This document shows, piece after piece, positions 17,512 to 27,163 of a stretch of 64,000 nt of DNA. A model generated the notes under the pieces. The model was not told the origin of the DNA. It was given only the letters and a program-made list of their open reading frames with translations, and made no database searches. The first letter of the stretch is position 1. Every line of letters starts with the position of its first letter. Source of the stretch: Pseudomonas sp. SST3 (lineage in GTDB: Bacteria; Pseudomonadota; Gammaproteobacteria; Pseudomonadales; Pseudomonadaceae); contig NZ_QORI02000006.1 in the NCBI RefSeq assembly GCF_003325755.1, positions 62,057-126,056 on the forward strand. Reading direction: 5' to 3'. The position numbers and the translations under genes were made by a program.

Positions 17512-18765
17512 ATGAAACCCCAAAATTTGCGGGCTGCTGCCATTGCGGCCGCCCTTTTGACGGGCGCTTTTGCCCTGCCTGGGTCCGCTTGCGCTCTTGC
17601 CTTGGAGCAGGCGCTGAGCCTGGCCGAGCAAGAAGCACCATCACTCAATGCTCAACGGGCCAACCTAGAGGCAGCGCGTAGCGCAACCATTCCAGCAGGT
17701 GAACTACCGGACCCAAAGCTGAAACTTGGCTTGCAAAACGTGCCCATTGAAGGCGAGCAACGTTGGCGGCTGGATGAAGACTTCATGACCATGCAGATGA
17801 TCGGGGTCATGCAAGACGTACCTAATCGAGCGAAAAGGCGTGCGCGTGTCGAGTCGGCGGAAGCCGATGTGGCGCTCGCCGGTATCCAACAGACCATTGA
17901 GCGGCTGAAAGTGCGGCAAAACACTGCCGAGGCGTGGATTGCCGCCTTCGCGGTCGAGCAGAAACTCGATCTCTTCAAACAGCTCTATGGTGAGAACCAG
18001 CTTTTCTCGCGGGCTGTCACAGCACGCATTGCCGGTGGTCGCGGCCAAGCCGCAGATAGCGTGGTTCCAAAGCAAGAGGCCGCATTGCTGGCTGAGCAAG
18101 AGGACGAACTCTTACGCAATCAGGCCGTTGCACGGGCCGAGCTTCGCCGCTGGATCGGTAACGAGGCAAGCGAGCCACTTACCGGCACTTGGCCGCAATG
18201 GCTTGAGAATTTCGATCATTACCAGCACAACCTTCAGCGACATCCAGACCTGCTCGCTTTTGATCCGATGGCTGAACAGGCGGAGGCCAGGGTGCGCCAG
18301 GCCGTAGCCGAAAAAACACCGGACTGGAGTTGGGGCGTCGACTACCTGCATCGTGGCAGAGAGTACGGCGACATGGTCAACCTCAGCGTCAGTTTCGACC
18401 TGCCGCTATTTACCAGCTCTCGACAGGATCCAAAGATCGCGGCTGAGCGAGCGCGCCTCACACAGATCGAGGCGCAGCGCCAAGCGGCGTTGCGTATGCA
18501 TAACCAGGAGCTAGCCGCCGACCTGGCTGAATATCAGCGCCTTGACCGCGCGTTCGTACGTGTTGAAGAAACCCTACTGCCACTCGCCGAGGATAAGGTC
18601 CGCCTTGCCATGGCGGACTACCGCGCCGGGACCGGCGAACTGACCGCTGTGATCGATGCGCGCCGCCAGCTCGTCGAGACTCGCCTGCGTCGTATTGACG
18701 TAGCCCGCGACCGATCGCTGAGCAACGCCCGCCTGCATTTTGCCTTTGGAGATACCCGACCATGA
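17512..18765 (+). CDS. TolC-family outer-membrane channel of metal efflux system (CusC-like)
   Basis: Outer-membrane factor of 417 residues, with a signal peptide MKPQNLRAAAIAAALLTGAFALPGSACA. It has the long alpha-helical repeats of TolC proteins: ALEQALSLAEQEAPSLNAQRANLEAAR, then DPKLKLGLQNVPI, and a second half repeat with VSFDLPLFTSSRQDPKIAAERARL. It provides the exit duct for the tripartite pump. The chosen ATG at 17512 gives a proper signal peptide; the open frame upstream does not. Its stop overlaps the start of the adaptor gene by four bases, implying coupled translation. Confidence 0.9.
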   Translation: MKPQNLRAAAIAAALLTGAFALPGSACALALEQALSLAEQEAPSLNAQRANLEAARSATIPAGELPDPKLKLGLQNVPIEGEQRWRLDEDFMTMQMIGVMQDVPNRAKRRARVESAEADVALAGIQQTIERLKVRQNTAEAWIAAFAVEQKLDLFKQLYGENQLFSRAVTARIAGGRGQAADSVVPKQEAALLAEQEDELLRNQAVARAELRRWIGNEASEPLTGTWPQWLENFDHYQHNLQRHPDLLAFDPMAEQAEARVRQAVAEKTPDWSWGVDYLHRGREYGDMVNLSVSFDLPLFTSSRQDPKIAAERARLTQIEAQRQAALRMHNQELAADLAEYQRLDRAFVRVEETLLPLAEDKVRLAMADYRAGTGELTAVIDARRQLVETRLRRIDVARDRSLSNARLHFAFGDTRP

Positions 18766-20207
18766 CATTTCAACTCAAGCGGCTGGCCCTCGTCCTAAGC
18801 CTTCCGCTGATTATCGGTACTGTGGGCATTGTCGGTCTGTCTACCTCTGTGTTCGCGCAAGCGGAAGAAGAAAAGGAGGTGCTTTATTGGTACGACCCCA
18901 TGTATCCGCAACAGAAATTCGATGAGCCAGGCAAATCCCCCTTTATGGATATGGACCTTGTTCCTCGCTATGCCGATGAAGGCGGTGACGGGGCGTCCAT
19001 TAGCATCGATCCGAGCGTGACGCAGAACCTTGGTATGCGTCTGGCGACCGCAACACGTGAATCGATTAGCCAGTCGCTCGAAGCGACAGGCGCATTGATG
19101 TTCGACGAGCGAGACGTGGCTGTCGTGCAGGCACGCGCCGGTGGCTTCGTCGAGCGCGTTTACGGCCATGCGCCGGAGGATGTCATCGAAAAAGGGGCAC
19201 CGCTGGCCGACCTGCTTATCCCCGAGTGGGCGGCGGCACAGGAAGAGTACCTGGCGCTCAAAGGCGTCGGTGAAGCCCCGTTGCTCGCAGCGGCCCGACA
19301 GCGGTTGCGGCTTGCTGGCATGCCGCCCGAGGTCATTGCGCAGCTGGAACGGACCGGTAAGGCACGCCCTGTCTGGACCGTAACGAGCCCGATCGGCGGC
19401 GTGCTGAACAGTCTTGACGTTCGCGAGGGTATGACCGTACCCGCCGGCGCATCTCTCGCACGCATCAATGGACTGAACATGGTGTGGCTTGAAGTCGCTG
19501 TGCCAGAGGCGCAGATCGCACATTTGGCGCCGGGGCAATCAGTCACAGCGCGCTTACCTGCTTTTGCGGGTGAAACGCTGGAAGGAACAGTTCAGGCGGT
19601 ACTGGCGCAGGCCAACCTGAATAGCCGCACGGTGCGCGTCCGGGTCGAACTGCCTAACCCGCAACAGCGACTTCGTCCCGGCATGACGGCAGACGTGACC
19701 TTGAGTCGCGACGTTGAAGAGGCCCTGGTGGTCCCGTCAGAGGCCGTCATTCGCACCGGCCGGCGCGCATTGGTGATGTTGGCTGAGAACGAAGGCCGCT
19801 ACCGCCCGGTTGAAGTCCGCACCGGTCGAGAGTTCGATGACAAAACGGAGATACTGGAAGGGCTGGAAACCGGCCAACAGGTCGTGGCATCCGGTCAGTT
19901 CCTCCTCGATTCCGAGGCGAGCCTACGCGGGCTGACCGCGCAGATTTTGCAGCAGCCTGCACCGCCCACCGTATCTACCCTGCACGAGGCGGAAGGGACA
20001 ATAGTCAGCCTGGAAGCTGGCGTGGTTGGCCTGTCGCATGGGCCGTTCAAGACGCTGAACATGCCTGGGATGACCATGCCCTTCCCGGTTACCGACCAGT
20101 CCCTGCTGTCAGGCTTGCAAATCAGCGATCGCGTCCGTGTTGGCGTGCGTGAAAGCGACGAAGGGCTGCTCATCGAGCGCATCGAGAAGCTCGGGGGTCA
20201 GCCATGA
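18762..20207 (+). CDS. cusB: RND adaptor with metal-binding N-terminus and fused CusF-like C-terminus (CusB-like)
   Basis: Periplasmic membrane-fusion protein of 481 residues. After an N-terminal membrane/signal segment there is a heavy-metal-binding motif [20 protein letters not shown] with MDMDLVPRY at about 40-70. The adaptor core follows ([12 protein letters not shown] lipoyl/hairpin region, [25 protein letters not shown]). Residues 405-481 form a CusF-like domain with [19 protein letters not shown]426, M437 and M439 match the CusF copper ligands, but the stacking tryptophan is replaced by Met434. It gathers Cu(I)/Ag(I) and feeds the pump. Both ends overlap neighbours by four bases. Confidence 0.9.
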   Translation: MTFQLKRLALVLSLPLIIGTVGIVGLSTSVFAQAEEEKEVLYWYDPMYPQQKFDEPGKSPFMDMDLVPRYADEGGDGASISIDPSVTQNLGMRLATATRESISQSLEATGALMFDERDVAVVQARAGGFVERVYGHAPEDVIEKGAPLADLLIPEWAAAQEEYLALKGVGEAPLLAAARQRLRLAGMPPEVIAQLERTGKARPVWTVTSPIGGVLNSLDVREGMTVPAGASLARINGLNMVWLEVAVPEAQIAHLAPGQSVTARLPAFAGETLEGTVQAVLAQANLNSRTVRVRVELPNPQQRLRPGMTADVTLSRDVEEALVVPSEAVIRTGRRALVMLAENEGRYRPVEVRTGREFDDKTEILEGLETGQQVVASGQFLLDSEASLRGLTAQILQQPAPPTVSTLHEAEGTIVSLEAGVVGLSHGPFKTLNMPGMTMPFPVTDQSLLSGLQISDRVRVGVRESDEGLLIERIEKLGGQP

Positions 20208-23200
20208 TTGCAGCCACCATCCGCTGGTCAGTGGCTAATCGCTTCCTGATCCTTTTAGCCACCGTGTTTGCGGTGGCCTGGGGAATCTGGTCGATCAAAA
20301 ACACCGCTGTCGATGCACTACCGGACCTTTCCGACGTTCAGGTCATCATCCGCACGCCATACCCAGGGCAGGCGCCCCAGATCGTCGAGAATCAGGTCAC
20401 CTACCCGCTGACGACCACCATGCTGTCTGTCCCCGGCGCGAAGACGGTCCGCGGCTACTCCTTCTTCGGGGATAGCTACGTGTACGTCCTGTTCGAGGAC
20501 GGCACAGACCTCTATTGGGCCCGTTCGCGGGTGCTGGAGTACCTCAGCCAGGTGCAAAGTCGGCTTCCCGCCGCTGCCAAGCCCGCCTTGGGGCCTGACG
20601 CCACTGGTGTCGGCTGGATCTACCAATATGCGTTGGTGGATCGTACGGGCAGGCATGACCTTTCGCAGCTGCGCTCTTTGCAAGATTGGTTCTTGCGCTA
20701 TGAGCTCAAGACACTGCCCAACGTGGCGGAAGTAGCGCCCATAGGCGGGATGGTCAAGCAGTACCAGGTTGTACTGGATCCTATACGCATGGCCAGCAGG
20801 GGCGTGACGCAGCAGCAAGTCGCTCAGGCTATCGATGAGGCCAACCGTGAAACCGGCGGGAGTGTTCTGGAGCTAGCAGAAACCGAGTTCATGGTCCGTG
20901 CGACCGGGTATCTGAAGACACTCAAGGACTTTCGAGCCATTCCGTTGCGTCTCGACGGCGGCGTGCCTGTGACGCTAGGGGACGTTGCGCATATCCAGCT
21001 CGGCCCGGAAATGCGCAGGGGTATTGCCGAGCTTGATGGCGAAGGTGAGGTAGTCGGTGGAGTCGTTATCCTGCGTAGCGGCAAGAACGCTCGGGAAACG
21101 ATCGCTGCGGTTCAAACCAAGCTCGATGAGCTCAAAGCGAGTCTTCCCGAAGGCGTCGAAATCGTCACGACTTACGACCGTAGCAAGCTGATCGACAGTG
21201 CCGTTGAAAACCTCACCCACAAGCTCATCGAGGAATTCATTGTCGTTGCGCTGGTTTGCGCAATATTCCTGTGGCACCTGCGCTCATCTCTGGTCGCCAT
21301 CGTTTCGTTGCCGATTGGCATCCTGATCGCTTTTATCATCATGCAGCGGCAAGGCATAAACGCAAACATCATGTCGTTGGGCGGCATCGCGATCGCGATC
21401 GGAGCGATGGTCGACGCGGCAATCGTCATGATCGAAAACGCCCACAAGCACATCGAGGGCTGGCACAAGCGGCATCCTGGCTCAACTTTGAAGGGCCAAG
21501 AGCACTGGAAGGTCATTACTGACGCGGCTGTTGAAGTGGGGCCGGCACTGTTCTTCAGCCTGCTGATCATCACGCTGTCGTTCATTCCAGTGTTCACCCT
21601 TGAGGCACAGGAGGGCCGCCTGTTCGGCCCCCTGGCGTTCACCAAAACCTATGCAATGGCAGCGGCTGCGGGTCTGTCTGTCACGCTGGTTCCGGTGCTC
21701 ATGGGGTATTGGATACGGGGCAAGATCCCGGACGAACACCACAACCCGCTCAACCGTGGCCTCATCTGGATCTACAAGCCTGCCCTGGACGCGGTGCTGC
21801 GCTGGCCCAAGATGACCCTGCTGGTGGCAGTTCTGGTTTTTCTGACTGGTCTGTGGCCCGCCTCTCGTCTCGGCGGGGAGTTCTTGCCACCGCTGGATGA
21901 AGGCGACCTCCTCTATATGCCCACTGCGCTTCCAGGCCTCTCCGCTCAGAAGGCATCTGAGTTACTGCAGCAGACGGACCGACTCATCAAGACGGTGCCA
22001 GAGGTTGCACACGTATTCGGTAAGGCCGGTCGGGCCGACACGGCGACCGATCCCGCCCCGCTGGAAATGTTCGAGACGACCATCCAGTTCAAGCCGAAGG
22101 ATCAGTGGCGCCCCGGGATGACGCCTGAAAAACTGGTTGAGGAGTTGGATCGCACCGTACAGGTGCCGGGATTAGCCAATCTCTGGATCCCTCCAATTCG
22201 CAACCGCATCGATATGCTGGCGACGGGGATAAAGAGCCCGATAGGCGTGAAGGTATATGGCACGGACCTGGCGCAAATCGACAAAGCGACCCTGACGGTC
22301 GAGCAGATCGCCAAAACGGTGCCTGGGGTCAGTTCGGCGCTCGCGGAGCGACTGACCGGCGGCAGGTACATCGATGTGGATATCGATCGTGTCGCCGCCG
22401 CACGCTACGGCCTGAATATCGCGGACGTGCAATCGATCGTGGCCGGTGCCATCGGTGGTCAAACCATTGGTGAAACCGTGGAAGGGCTCGCCAGGTATCC
22501 GATCAACCTGCGTTATGGCCGCGAGTGGCGCGACTCGATAACCGATCTGTGCAACCTGCCTATCTACACGCCGCAAGGCAGTCAGATCACCTTGGGGACG
22601 GTGGCCAAGGTACAGGTGACCGGCGGGCCGCCAATGCTCAAAAGCGAAAACGCGAGGCTGTCGGGTTGGGTTTACGTCGACGTCCGTGGCCGCGACATGG
22701 CGGCTGTGGTTGGCGATCTGAGGGAAAGGATCAGCGAAGGTGTGCAGCTCGAGTCCGGCATGAGCATCGGCTATTCCGGCCAATTCGAATTCATGGAGCG
22801 AGCTAACGCGAAGCTGAAGCTCGTCGTGCCGGCTACTCTGCTGATCATTTTTGTCTTGCTCTACCTCACGTTTGCCCGCTTGGGCGAGGCGCTGCTCATC
22901 ATGGCTACGCTGCCATTCGCCCTGACCGGTGGCGTCTGGTTCCTGTATTTACTGGGATACAACCTCTCCGTCGCGACAGGCATCGGCTTCATCGCGCTCG
23001 CAGGGGTATCCGCAGAGTTCGGTGTGATCATGTTGCTTTACCTGAAGAATGCCTGGGCCGAGCACCTTGATACCGGAGCTCAAAGTGAGGGCGCCCTCCT
23101 CGACGCGATCCGCGAAGGCGCCGTACAACGGGTTCGCCCAAAGGCCATGACTGTCGCCGTGATCATCGCCGGTCTGCTGCCCATCCTTTGGGGTAGCGGG

Positions 23201-23371
23201 ACCGGCAGCGAAATCATGAGCCGCATCGCCGCGCCCATGGTAGGCGGAATGATCACCGCACCTTTGCTCTCCTTGTTCGTTCTGCCGGCCGCCTACCTGC
23301 TGATGCGCCGCCGGCAATTGCGTGCCTTCCCGACAAGTAACCAACCCAACCTCACTGGAGAACATCCATGA
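20204..23371 (+). CDS. cusA: Heavy-metal efflux RND pump (CusA-like)
   Basis: Inner-membrane proton-driven exporter of 1055 residues, 12 membrane segments and two large periplasmic loops. HME-RND hallmarks include [81 protein letters not shown] (proton-relay segment 4) and [22 protein letters not shown]. The methionine-rich neighbours and the CusF-type partners favour monovalent copper/silver over divalent zinc/cobalt. It overlaps cusB by four bases upstream and cusF by four downstream, so the whole set is one transcript. Confidence 0.93.
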   Translation: MIAATIRWSVANRFLILLATVFAVAWGIWSIKNTAVDALPDLSDVQVIIRTPYPGQAPQIVENQVTYPLTTTMLSVPGAKTVRGYSFFGDSYVYVLFEDGTDLYWARSRVLEYLSQVQSRLPAAAKPALGPDATGVGWIYQYALVDRTGRHDLSQLRSLQDWFLRYELKTLPNVAEVAPIGGMVKQYQVVLDPIRMASRGVTQQQVAQAIDEANRETGGSVLELAETEFMVRATGYLKTLKDFRAIPLRLDGGVPVTLGDVAHIQLGPEMRRGIAELDGEGEVVGGVVILRSGKNARETIAAVQTKLDELKASLPEGVEIVTTYDRSKLIDSAVENLTHKLIEEFIVVALVCAIFLWHLRSSLVAIVSLPIGILIAFIIMQRQGINANIMSLGGIAIAIGAMVDAAIVMIENAHKHIEGWHKRHPGSTLKGQEHWKVITDAAVEVGPALFFSLLIITLSFIPVFTLEAQEGRLFGPLAFTKTYAMAAAAGLSVTLVPVLMGYWIRGKIPDEHHNPLNRGLIWIYKPALDAVLRWPKMTLLVAVLVFLTGLWPASRLGGEFLPPLDEGDLLYMPTALPGLSAQKASELLQQTDRLIKTVPEVAHVFGKAGRADTATDPAPLEMFETTIQFKPKDQWRPGMTPEKLVEELDRTVQVPGLANLWIPPIRNRIDMLATGIKSPIGVKVYGTDLAQIDKATLTVEQIAKTVPGVSSALAERLTGGRYIDVDIDRVAAARYGLNIADVQSIVAGAIGGQTIGETVEGLARYPINLRYGREWRDSITDLCNLPIYTPQGSQITLGTVAKVQVTGGPPMLKSENARLSGWVYVDVRGRDMAAVVGDLRERISEGVQLESGMSIGYSGQFEFMERANAKLKLVVPATLLIIFVLLYLTFARLGEALLIMATLPFALTGGVWFLYLLGYNLSVATGIGFIALAGVSAEFGVIMLLYLKNAWAEHLDTGAQSEGALLDAIREGAVQRVRPKAMTVAVIIAGLLPILWGSGTGSEIMSRIAAPMVGGMITAPLLSLFVLPAAYLLMRRRQLRAFPTSNQPNLTGEHP

Positions 23372-23724
23372 ACATCAAGCACATCACCCTCGCCACGCTC
23401 CTTCTGATACCAGCCGCCTATGCTGCCGATAAGGAATCTATGGGCGGCAAGCCGATGGATCATCAAGGCACGAATATGGAGATGGATCAGAAGGCGGCCG
23501 GACAAACCGCTACTGCCACTGGCACGGTAAAGAAAGTGAATATGGATAAGGGGACGGTCACCATCGCACACGGACCGGTCGAATCGCTGGGTTGGCCGTC
23601 GATGACGATGGGCTTTAAAGCAAAGCCTGATCAGCTCAAAATGCTGAAAGCAGGGGACCAGATCGAATTCGGATTCTCCTCGAAGGGCATGAATTCAACC
23701 ATTACGCGTATCGAAAAGCAGTAA
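23368..23724 (+). CDS. cusF: Periplasmic copper/silver chaperone CusF
   Basis: Protein of 118 residues with signal peptide [19 protein letters not shown]. The small OB-fold domain shows [22 protein letters not shown], where H68, W76, M79 and M81 correspond to the four Cu(I)/Ag(I)-contacting residues of E. coli CusF. The segment between signal peptide and domain is methionine/histidine-rich ([18 protein letters not shown]). It carries metal to the CusB-like adaptor. It ends the operon and a hairpin terminator follows. No copper sensor gene (cusRS or copRS) lies in the window. Confidence 0.93.
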   Translation: MNIKHITLATLLLIPAAYAADKESMGGKPMDHQGTNMEMDQKAAGQTATATGTVKKVNMDKGTVTIAHGPVESLGWPSMTMGFKAKPDQLKMLKAGDQIEFGFSSKGMNSTITRIEKQ

Positions 23725-23736
23725 GAGCAGAAGGCG

Positions 23737-23756
23737 ACCGCCGCAGGCGCGGCGGT
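23737..23756 (+). terminator. Hairpin terminator of the cus operon
   Basis: ACCGCCGC-AGGC-GCGGCGGT is a perfect 8-bp stem with a tetraloop, 12 bases after the cusF stop, followed by TGTACC. The T-tract is weak, but position supports transcription end. Confidence 0.6.
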
Positions 23757-24160
23757 TGTACCAACATCAACTGATCTGCCCCGAGCTTGCGTACCGTAGC
23801 CTAACTGACAGGCAGCGGTTCCGCCGTCTCCTCATAAGCCGACGGCTCAGGACAGGCGGCAAATCCGCTAGTAAACAGCCTGCACAGCCATGCGCGGCAA
23901 TGGGATATGCAGCTGCCACTAGCTAAAGCACGACGCTCCGATGCCTGATCACCAGTTGGTTTTTGCAGCTTGGTGGTTTGCTGCTTGCCCCGGGTAATAC
24001 GCAGCACCGAGTGACATAACCCGATCGCGCGAAGATACCGATTCGCCTGCCTCTCTCTTGCGCCACCTTTCGCCTTGCCGCCGGGCTTGTGCTGTTTCCC
24101 GCTGCCACGAAAACGCTCTCCTCATGCTTGCGATGATCGACTGCCTCGAGTAACAGCTCG

Positions 24161-24191
24161 AATTCTCATTTGCATTCGATATACATTATCG
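24161..24191. promoter_or_regulatory. Fur-box-like sequence ahead of siderophore operon
   Basis: The AT-rich stretch contains ATTCTCATTTGC, the usual right half of Pseudomonas Fur boxes, and on the other strand GATAATGTATATC, which matches 10 of the first 13 bases of the consensus GATAATGATAATC. It lies 48-78 bases upstream of the first gene of an iron-uptake operon, the expected place for iron-responsive repression. Match is partial, so this is a candidate. Confidence 0.5.
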
Positions 24192-24238
24192 TTTAGGGTT
24201 TACAAACACCTTACATATCGTTTCTACAAGATCAAAAA

Positions 24239-25006
24239 ATGACAGAGCCCTTCACCACTCAGACTCATCTGCGTAATGGACAGGACGTCTATGGCTTGTT
24301 GAACTCCGTTCCCTCCCCCTTGTTATGCGAGATGATCGCTGCGGCGGGATATCACTTCCTCATTCTCGACATGGAGCATCTTCTACGCTCCGAAGAAGAA
24401 CTTATGCACTGCCTTCGGGCATGCGAGCGCGGGGGCATTGCGGCCTGGTTACGTGTGCCTGCGGCCGATCCAAAGCTGATCGGACGTGCGCTCGACGCGG
24501 GCTTTCAGGCCATCGTGTTGCCCCGCGTCGAAAGTGCAAGCGAAGTCGAGACGGCCGTGGAAGCCGCCTGGTTTCCGCCGCAGGGTCGACGCAGCATCAC
24601 TGGCGGGCGGGCGACCGGGTTCGGTGCTCTGTCGCTTGATGGCCATATCGCGCGGGTCAATGGCGAGCCACGCATCATTCCGATGATCGAAAGCGCGGCA
24701 GGCCTCGCCGCGCTGCCGTCCATCCTCGAATTGCCCGGCGTAGCCATGGTCCTGGAGGGCGCGCTTGATCTGGCGCTCGATCTGGGGCTCGGGCCGAACC
24801 CGCTTCATCCCGATGTCTGGCAAGCCCTTCTGCAAATAGCAGATGCCTGCGCCGATGCGGATGTTCCTTTCTGTGCCAACCCTCGCAATCCAGATCAACT
24901 GCAGTACTGGAAGGCCAGAGGCGTTCGCAGCTACCTCGCTGGCGAAGACCGCGGTTTGTTACTCAACGCCCTGAAAAGCCGGCTGCAAACCCTGACAACC
25001 CCATAA
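24239..25006 (+). CDS. HpcH/HpaI-family protein, SbnG-like (possible citrate synthase for siderophore)
   Basis: TIM-barrel enzyme of 255 residues in the class II aldolase/citrate-lyase-beta family. Active-site landmarks are kept: DMEH at 44-47, R72 in LRVP, E151 in IPMIES and D177 in EGALDLAL (metal ligands in HpaI). In S. aureus, SbnG of this family makes citrate for staphyloferrin B. As first gene of a citrate-type siderophore operon, this one most likely supplies citrate for the NIS synthetases. A generic aldolase role is the alternative. The ribosome site is weak, with an A-rich leader, and the GPxD motif is changed to GALD. Confidence 0.78.
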   Translation: MTEPFTTQTHLRNGQDVYGLLNSVPSPLLCEMIAAAGYHFLILDMEHLLRSEEELMHCLRACERGGIAAWLRVPAADPKLIGRALDAGFQAIVLPRVESASEVETAVEAAWFPPQGRRSITGGRATGFGALSLDGHIARVNGEPRIIPMIESAAGLAALPSILELPGVAMVLEGALDLALDLGLGPNPLHPDVWQALLQIADACADADVPFCANPRNPDQLQYWKARGVRSYLAGEDRGLLLNALKSRLQTLTTP

Positions 25007-25024
25007 AAAAGGAAATGAACCCTA

Positions 25025-27109
25025 ATGATTAGGAAATCCCGTGAGCTCTGCTTTTCCCTCGGATTGCTAGCCGCAGCGGTGGCACAGGCATCCCTGGCCG
25101 AGGAGTCGACGGAGAAAAAGATTGCCCTCGACCCGATGACCATCAAAGGAGATGTACTCGGCACGGCAAGTAACGAGGAAGTGCTCACATATGCGGGCAG
25201 CCGTAGCGTGGTTGATGCTCAGGCGCTGGATCAGGCCAGCACCCGCGGCCTCGACGATGCCCTGCAACGCGTTCCCGGCATCAGGATCTTTGATGAAACC
25301 GGCACCGGAGTTCTCCCGCAGCTGTCGGTACGTGGCCTCTACGAGAGCCGCAGCGGGCGGGTGCAGGTACTCTCCGATGGTATTCCTCTGGCACTGGCCC
25401 CTTACGGTCAGACCAGCCTGTCACTGTTCCCGCAGACCCTGGCGACCGTCGAGCGCATCGACATTGTGCGTGGTGGTGCAGCAGTGCAGTACGGCCCGAA
25501 CAACGTGGGTGGCGTGATCAACTTCATCAGCCCGCCGATACCTGAAACCTGGGAAACCACCTTGCAGGAGCGCGTCACCTTCGCCGCTGGCGGGCGCCGT
25601 CTGTGGGATAGCTATATCGGTACCGGGGGCTACCTGACCGACAACTTCGGCCTGCAACTGGACCTTAATACGATCAACGGCGAATACGGCCGAGAGCATT
25701 CCGGTACCGACGTTCAGAATTTCCGACTGCGTGGCCAGTGGGATATCGACGACCTGCGCGCCCTGAGTTTTGGTGTGCAGCGCTACAAAGCAGATATGGA
25801 TCTCGCCGGCGCACTCAGCGTCGCCGATTACAAGGCTGACAGACGCCAGTCGACCCGTGACCTGGACCGCTTCGAGGGCGACACCGACCGCGTATGGGGC
25901 ACCTACAGCCAGTATTTGGGAAGTGTCGGCGCCTTCGAGGACGTGGAGTTCAGCTGGACCAACTTCGCCCAGCACAGTTATCGCAACTTCATCGTGGGCC
26001 TGCCCTTCACTCCCGATGCAACGCCGGCCACGCTACAGGATGCGCCTCGGGACTTCCGTGTATGGGGCAGCGAGCCACGCCTGAGCATGACCATTCATGG
26101 CGACAAGGTCAGCCAAACCTGGCTGGTTGGGGCTCGCCTGGTCAAGGAGGATGTCGATTTCGATGTCAACCGCACCAACCGCACCACCGGCGAATACAGC
26201 GTCATCCGCGACTGGACTTTCGACGACGAAGCCCGGGCCGCATACATCAGCAACGCCATCAGCCTGCTGGATGGGCGCCTGACTGTCACCCCGGGTGTGC
26301 GCTACGAGCATGCACGCATGGAGTATGCCGATGGCGTAAGCGGCGTCGAGCAGGAAACCGTGGCCGAGGAGTGGTTGCCCGGCCTGAACGTCGGCTATGC
26401 GCTCAACGACAACTGGTTCCTGTATGCCAATGCCCAACGATCGCTGCGCCTGCCACAGATCACCTCGATCGTGAAGGATGGTGACGTGGCAGCCGAGATT
26501 GCCTGGAACTACGAAACCGGCGTGCGCTTCACCCCTCGCGAAAACCTGCGCCTGGATGTCGGCCTGTACCGCATCGATTTCGACGACCAGATCGAATACA
26601 ACCGTGCCAACGACCGCTTCGAAAACCTGGGCAGCACTCGCCACCAAGGCATCGAAACGGAAGTGTTCTGGACCCCAGCTGCGATGCCCCGTCTGGACCT
26701 GCATGCCAGCTACGCCTATCTGGACGCCGAGCAGCGCGCGGGCGCATTCAGCGGCAACGATGTGCCCTTTGCCTCCAGCCATCAGCTGGGTGTGGATGGT
26801 CGTTATCGCTTCGCCGAAGACTGGGCGTTTTCCGTCGATGGCCTCTACGTCAGCAGCGCCTACACCGATGCGGCAAACACGACAGAGGAAAACGCAAATG
26901 CTTCGGTCGGCGAGATTCCTTCCTACTGGGTATGGAACGCTGCGATCGAGCATGAGCTCAAGCTCCAGGATGGTGTTCTGACCACCTCCGCTGGCGTGAG
27001 CAACCTCTTCGACCGCGAATACTACTTCCGCGGCATCGATACCAGCCCCTGGGGCCGTCAGCCCGCCCCCGGCCGAACCCTGACCCTGGGGGCCAACTAC
27101 CGCTTCTGA
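25025..27109 (+). CDS. TonB-dependent ferric-siderophore receptor (PvuA-like)
   Basis: Outer-membrane receptor of 694 residues. Signal peptide to about residue 27 (SLAEE), then a candidate TonB box in LDPMTIKGD. The plug domain shows RVPGIRIFDETGTGVLPQLSVRGLYESRSGRVQVLSDGIPLALAPYGQ and GGAAVQYGPNNVGGVINFI. The 22-strand barrel follows, ending LGANYRF with a terminal aromatic as needed for assembly. It resembles FecA-type ferric-citrate receptors and the vibrioferrin receptor PvuA. It sits 18 bases after the SbnG-like gene and ahead of the biosynthetic genes, so it is the likely receptor of the siderophore made here. Confidence 0.92.
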   Translation: MIRKSRELCFSLGLLAAAVAQASLAEESTEKKIALDPMTIKGDVLGTASNEEVLTYAGSRSVVDAQALDQASTRGLDDALQRVPGIRIFDETGTGVLPQLSVRGLYESRSGRVQVLSDGIPLALAPYGQTSLSLFPQTLATVERIDIVRGGAAVQYGPNNVGGVINFISPPIPETWETTLQERVTFAAGGRRLWDSYIGTGGYLTDNFGLQLDLNTINGEYGREHSGTDVQNFRLRGQWDIDDLRALSFGVQRYKADMDLAGALSVADYKADRRQSTRDLDRFEGDTDRVWGTYSQYLGSVGAFEDVEFSWTNFAQHSYRNFIVGLPFTPDATPATLQDAPRDFRVWGSEPRLSMTIHGDKVSQTWLVGARLVKEDVDFDVNRTNRTTGEYSVIRDWTFDDEARAAYISNAISLLDGRLTVTPGVRYEHARMEYADGVSGVEQETVAEEWLPGLNVGYALNDNWFLYANAQRSLRLPQITSIVKDGDVAAEIAWNYETGVRFTPRENLRLDVGLYRIDFDDQIEYNRANDRFENLGSTRHQGIETEVFWTPAAMPRLDLHASYAYLDAEQRAGAFSGNDVPFASSHQLGVDGRYRFAEDWAFSVDGLYVSSAYTDAANTTEENANASVGEIPSYWVWNAAIEHELKLQDGVLTTSAGVSNLFDREYYFRGIDTSPWGRQPAPGRTLTLGANYRF

Positions 27110-27117
27110 CCACCTCA

Positions 27118-27137
27118 CCGCCCGGCTCTCCGGGCGG
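27118..27137 (+). terminator. Hairpin between receptor and biosynthesis genes (attenuator)
   Basis: CCGCCCGG-CTCT-CCGGGCGG is a perfect 8-bp stem followed by TACTTCCTTTAT, eight bases after the receptor stop and 26 before pvsA. It could partly terminate transcription, giving more receptor than enzyme, or stabilise the receptor message. Confidence 0.55.
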
Positions 27138-27163
27138 TACTTCCTTTATCTTCGGAGACCGAC

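Larger units (their letters stand above)
23725..24238. other. Intergenic region between cus and siderophore operons
   Basis: A 514-base gap. It holds the cus terminator near its left end and, from about 24150, an AT-rich promoter region with a Fur-box-like site. The middle (23760-24140) has only short frames without credible starts or recognisable products; I see nothing functional there. Confidence 0.55.

Noticed and set aside
23801..24108. Minus-strand short frames in the cus-siderophore gap
   Set aside because: No plausible start signals or product features; overlapping frames of similar quality suggest chance.
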